Assembly: GCF_036417355.1 (NCBI RefSeq)
Contig: NZ_CP143889.1
Coordinates: 496,001-560,000 of the forward strand
DNA length: 64,000 nt
Reading direction: 5' to 3'
From: Akkermansia sp. RCC_12PD
GTDB taxonomy: Bacteria; Verrucomicrobiota; Verrucomicrobiia; Verrucomicrobiales; Akkermansiaceae
Shown: piece by piece, positions 62,037 to 64,000 of the stretch
How positions within the stretch are numbered: position 1 is the first letter of the stretch
How the letters are laid out: every line of letters begins with the position of its first letter
Notes under the pieces: model-generated
Seen by the model: only the letters and a program-made list of their open reading frames with translations
Told to the model about the DNA's origin: nothing
Database searches by the model: none
Made by a program: the position numbers and the translations under genes

Positions 62037-62681
62037 ATGAACCGGATGGAACGCCTCACCGCCTGCCGCCTGTACGGCATTGTGGATTTGGGATACACGC
62101 CTGAATATCAACTGATACATGTCACAAAAAAACTGCTGGAGGGAGGACTGGGCATTCTTCAGCTCAGGGCGAAGAACCACGCCCCGGAGCACATAGAGCG
62201 CATGGGCCGCCAACTTGCCCCTCTGTGCCGGGAATACGGCTGTCTTTTCATCATCAACGACTATCCGGAAGTTGCCCGGAGCATCGGCGCGGACGGGGTG
62301 CATCTGGGGCAGGAAGACGGGAAGCTGGAGGCCGCGCGGAGCCTGCTGGGGCCGGACGCCCTCATAGGCCGCTCCACCCACAGCCCGGAACAGGCGCTGG
62401 GCGGCTTCCGGGAGGGGGCGGACTACATAGGATTCGGCCCCCTGTTTCCTACGGACACCAAGCCGGGGAGGCAGGCGATCGGCCTGGAGCACATTGCCGG
62501 CATGCAGGCGCAGCTTCCGGAGGATTTTCCCGTCTTCTGCATCGGCGGCATCAATCAGGCAACTCTTCCTGCCGTTCTGGATGCCGGGGCGAGAAGGGCC
62601 GTGATCGTTTCCTGGCTGCTTACGCATCCCGACATTACGGGAACTGTTGAGGCGGTGAGGAAACGGCTTGGAGAGATCTAA
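62037..62681 (+). CDS. thiE: Thiamine-phosphate synthase
   Basis: Joins HMP-PP and thiazole phosphate to thiamine phosphate. TIM barrel of 214 residues: LYGIVDLGY, GLGILQLRAKN, FIINDYPEVARSIGADGVHL with GQED (pyrophosphate and Mg binding), LIGRSTHSPEQA, YIGFGPLFPTDTKPG and FCIGGINQATLPAVLDAGAR. Divergent from pyrD with an 88-bp gap; no TPP riboswitch fits in that gap. No other thi genes are nearby. Confidence 0.95.
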   Translation: MNRMERLTACRLYGIVDLGYTPEYQLIHVTKKLLEGGLGILQLRAKNHAPEHIERMGRQLAPLCREYGCLFIINDYPEVARSIGADGVHLGQEDGKLEAARSLLGPDALIGRSTHSPEQALGGFREGADYIGFGPLFPTDTKPGRQAIGLEHIAGMQAQLPEDFPVFCIGGINQATLPAVLDAGARRAVIVSWLLTHPDITGTVEAVRKRLGEI

Positions 62682-62689
62682 AAAAGTTT

Positions 62690-63361
62690 TTATGCGTTCC
62701 CCTCGCCATCCGGAGAAAGAGCCGGACGGGAAATGAGCAGCACGGCCGTATCCACGATCATTTTCAGGATACGGTCCTGGTCTTTCATCCAGGGTTCCTT
62801 GTCGTGAAGATCGGGGCGCGTGGCGTATTTCCCCAGTGTGGCATGAAAAATGGAGCTCATGATATGAACATGCCAGGAAAGAGAGAGTTCATCTCCCCAA
62901 GGACAAATCTGACGAACCCTCTCCGTCATTTCCCGGATGACCGGAGCGTAGAATTCACCATAGATTTTCTGAACGAGGCATTCCGGTTCCTGCGGCAGAC
63001 GCCACAGCAGACGCATATGGTCGGGGCCGCCCAGACTTTCGTCCAGAAGCATGCGGAAGGCAGGCTCAATGAATGCACGGGCATATGCCCTGAGGGACGG
63101 TTCCCTGTCCGCCTCCTTCAGCAACTTCATGCGCTCTTCCATCAAAGGTTCCGCATAATGGCGGAAGACGGAGAGATAAAGCCCTTCCTTGTTTTCAAAG
63201 TAATAGACGATGGAAGCCAGGTTTACCCCGGCCTCCGACGCTATGGCACGCATGGTCACGCCGTCAAAGCCACTATGAGCAAAGAGCTTTTGTGCGGCGC
63301 GAAGAATTTTGCCGCTGGTTTCCGCGGAACGGTCGGCCTGGGATTTACGGACTGCGGGCAT
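62690..63361 (-). CDS. TetR-family regulator (CerR-like C-terminal domain)
   Basis: 223 residues. N-terminal TetR HTH (KILRAAQKLFAHSGFDGVTM then RAIASEAGVNLASIVYYFEN) and a helical C-terminal domain with LYLSVFRHYAEPLMEERMKL and HMRLLWRLPQEPE, as in the CerR/YbiH-type (DUF1956) group, which often controls efflux genes. The target is unknown; no transporter is adjacent. Its 3' end is 9 bp from the convergent thiE stop, and its start is 30 bp past the stop of the thioredoxin-like gene. Confidence 0.92.
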   Translation of the reverse strand: MPAVRKSQADRSAETSGKILRAAQKLFAHSGFDGVTMRAIASEAGVNLASIVYYFENKEGLYLSVFRHYAEPLMEERMKLLKEADREPSLRAYARAFIEPAFRMLLDESLGGPDHMRLLWRLPQEPECLVQKIYGEFYAPVIREMTERVRQICPWGDELSLSWHVHIMSSIFHATLGKYATRPDLHDKEPWMKDQDRILKMIVDTAVLLISRPALSPDGEGNA

Positions 63362-63391
63362 CGTTTCAAAAACACGGGAAAGCTTTTACGC

Positions 63392-64000
63392 CTAGCGTGA
63401 GGGGCGTGAGGAGCCGGCAGCCTTCACCAGCTGCTCCATGTTCTGGGAGGACTGAATCACTTTCCCATCCTTGTCCATCAAAATCATCGTGGGAATGCCG
63501 CGCGGAGATACCTTTTTGGCCATTTCCGTCAAATCCTTCCGTAGCAGGACGGGCCACGGCATATTGTTGGCCGCAGCCCATTTCTGGGCAGCTTCCAGGT
63601 TCTGATCCAGATTGCACATGATGACTTCCACATCCGGGTTTTCCTTCACCACCTTGTTGTAGGATTCCACGCTGTGTGGAGCGTTCCGGCAGCACGGACC
63701 GCACCAGCTCGCGCTGAAATACAGGATGAAGTATTTGGCGTTCAGCTTGCCGTCCTTCTTCTTGAGCTTGCCGTCCTCCAGCATGTAGGTCTGCCCCTTC
63801 ATTTCCTTAGCCAGCGGGCCGGATGGCGTGGAAGACCATTCGGAAAGTGGTTTGCCTATAACGTCCTTGTGTTCCTCCAGCCATGTGCGGTCTTCATCCG
63901 AAAGTTTTTCCAGCGGCATGGTGATGGGCTTTTTGGCCGTGGTTACCAGCTTGACGGTTTTCATGTTCAGGGCTATGGGGCGCGCTTCCACCGTGGTGCC
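63392..64000 (-). CDS. Thioredoxin-like (TlpA/ResA-type) protein, partial, with SHD1-like segment
   Basis: Runs off the right edge; about 203 residues visible. The last 120 residues form a thioredoxin fold with active site ASWCGPCCRN (CxxC), helix NAPHSVESYNKVVKENPDVE, and cis-Pro motif RGIPTMILMDKDGKV. Before it, ALNMKTVKLVTTAKKPITMP with LEKLSDEDRTWLEEH resembles an SLA1-homology (SHD1) domain, a frequent companion of thioredoxins in Verrucomicrobia/Planctomycetes. The internal GTG at 63991 is not the true start, since the frame stays open to the edge. It is probably exported, but the N-terminus is outside the window. Confidence 0.85.
   Translation of the reverse strand, partial: GTTVEARPIALNMKTVKLVTTAKKPITMPLEKLSDEDRTWLEEHKDVIGKPLSEWSSTPSGPLAKEMKGQTYMLEDGKLKKKDGKLNAKYFILYFSASWCGPCCRNAPHSVESYNKVVKENPDVEVIMCNLDQNLEAAQKWAAANNMPWPVLLRKDLTEMAKKVSPRGIPTMILMDKDGKVIQSSQNMEQLVKAAGSSRPSR

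Overview
The window reads as chromosome of a Verrucomicrobiota bacterium, most likely Akkermansia or a close relative. This is inferred from the moderately high GC, the strong GAA/CTG/GCC codon bias, a secreted Cys-type sulfatase, a chlamydial-Pmp-like autotransporter, planctomycete/verrucomicrobial-style membrane-anchored squalene-cyclase-like toroid proteins and a MoxR/DUF58/VWA operon. No database search was possible. The organism call rests on gene content only.

Layout. 1-11.4 kb, almost all minus strand: a partial exported sulfatase, three tandem zinc-ribbon membrane paralogues, a FadR-type regulator, an orphan ABC ATPase, ilvC behind a perfect 16-bp inverted repeat, an overlapping TIGR01777 epimerase/lipocalin pair, a DUF1330 protein, a DUF4013-like membrane protein and a DegT-like PLP-fold protein. 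11.4-13.7 kb holds gene debris around an intact PEBP-family gene. 13.75-24.15 kb is a tight plus-strand operon: MoxR ATPase, exported/membrane protein, ABC-2 ATPase and permease, DUF58, BatA-like and a double-VWA protein. It is met head-on by a coiled-coil membrane protein gene.

25.7-32.3 kb is an AT-richer accessory island. It carries two orphan membrane proteins, a decayed GYF_2-Rhs gene with an alternative C-terminal tip, a Ser/Thr-kinase-like protein with a C-terminal zinc site, a DUF4143 AAA ATPase and a broken second copy of the kinase 5' end. It abuts tRNA-Leu(CAG). 32.7-42.5 kb is core: TrkH/KtrB potassium channel, MATE exporter, Lys/Ala-rich basic protein, two small cytosolic proteins, an RsmA-Nudix fusion, UDP-galactopyranose mutase and galE.

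42.6-48 kb is the most unusual part. A 55-residue single-TM protein is followed by three ~500-residue paralogues that share its N-terminal anchor and carry squalene-cyclase-like alpha/alpha repeats. The paralogues are visibly mosaic: copies 1 and 2 share the 5' half, and copies 1 and 3 share about 1.07 kb of apparently identical 3' sequence. Then come a STAS protein, a DUF2851 protein, glutamate decarboxylase, the large autotransporter, two GNAT acetyltransferases, dnaE, pyrD, thiE, a TetR regulator and a partial SHD1-thioredoxin protein at the right edge.
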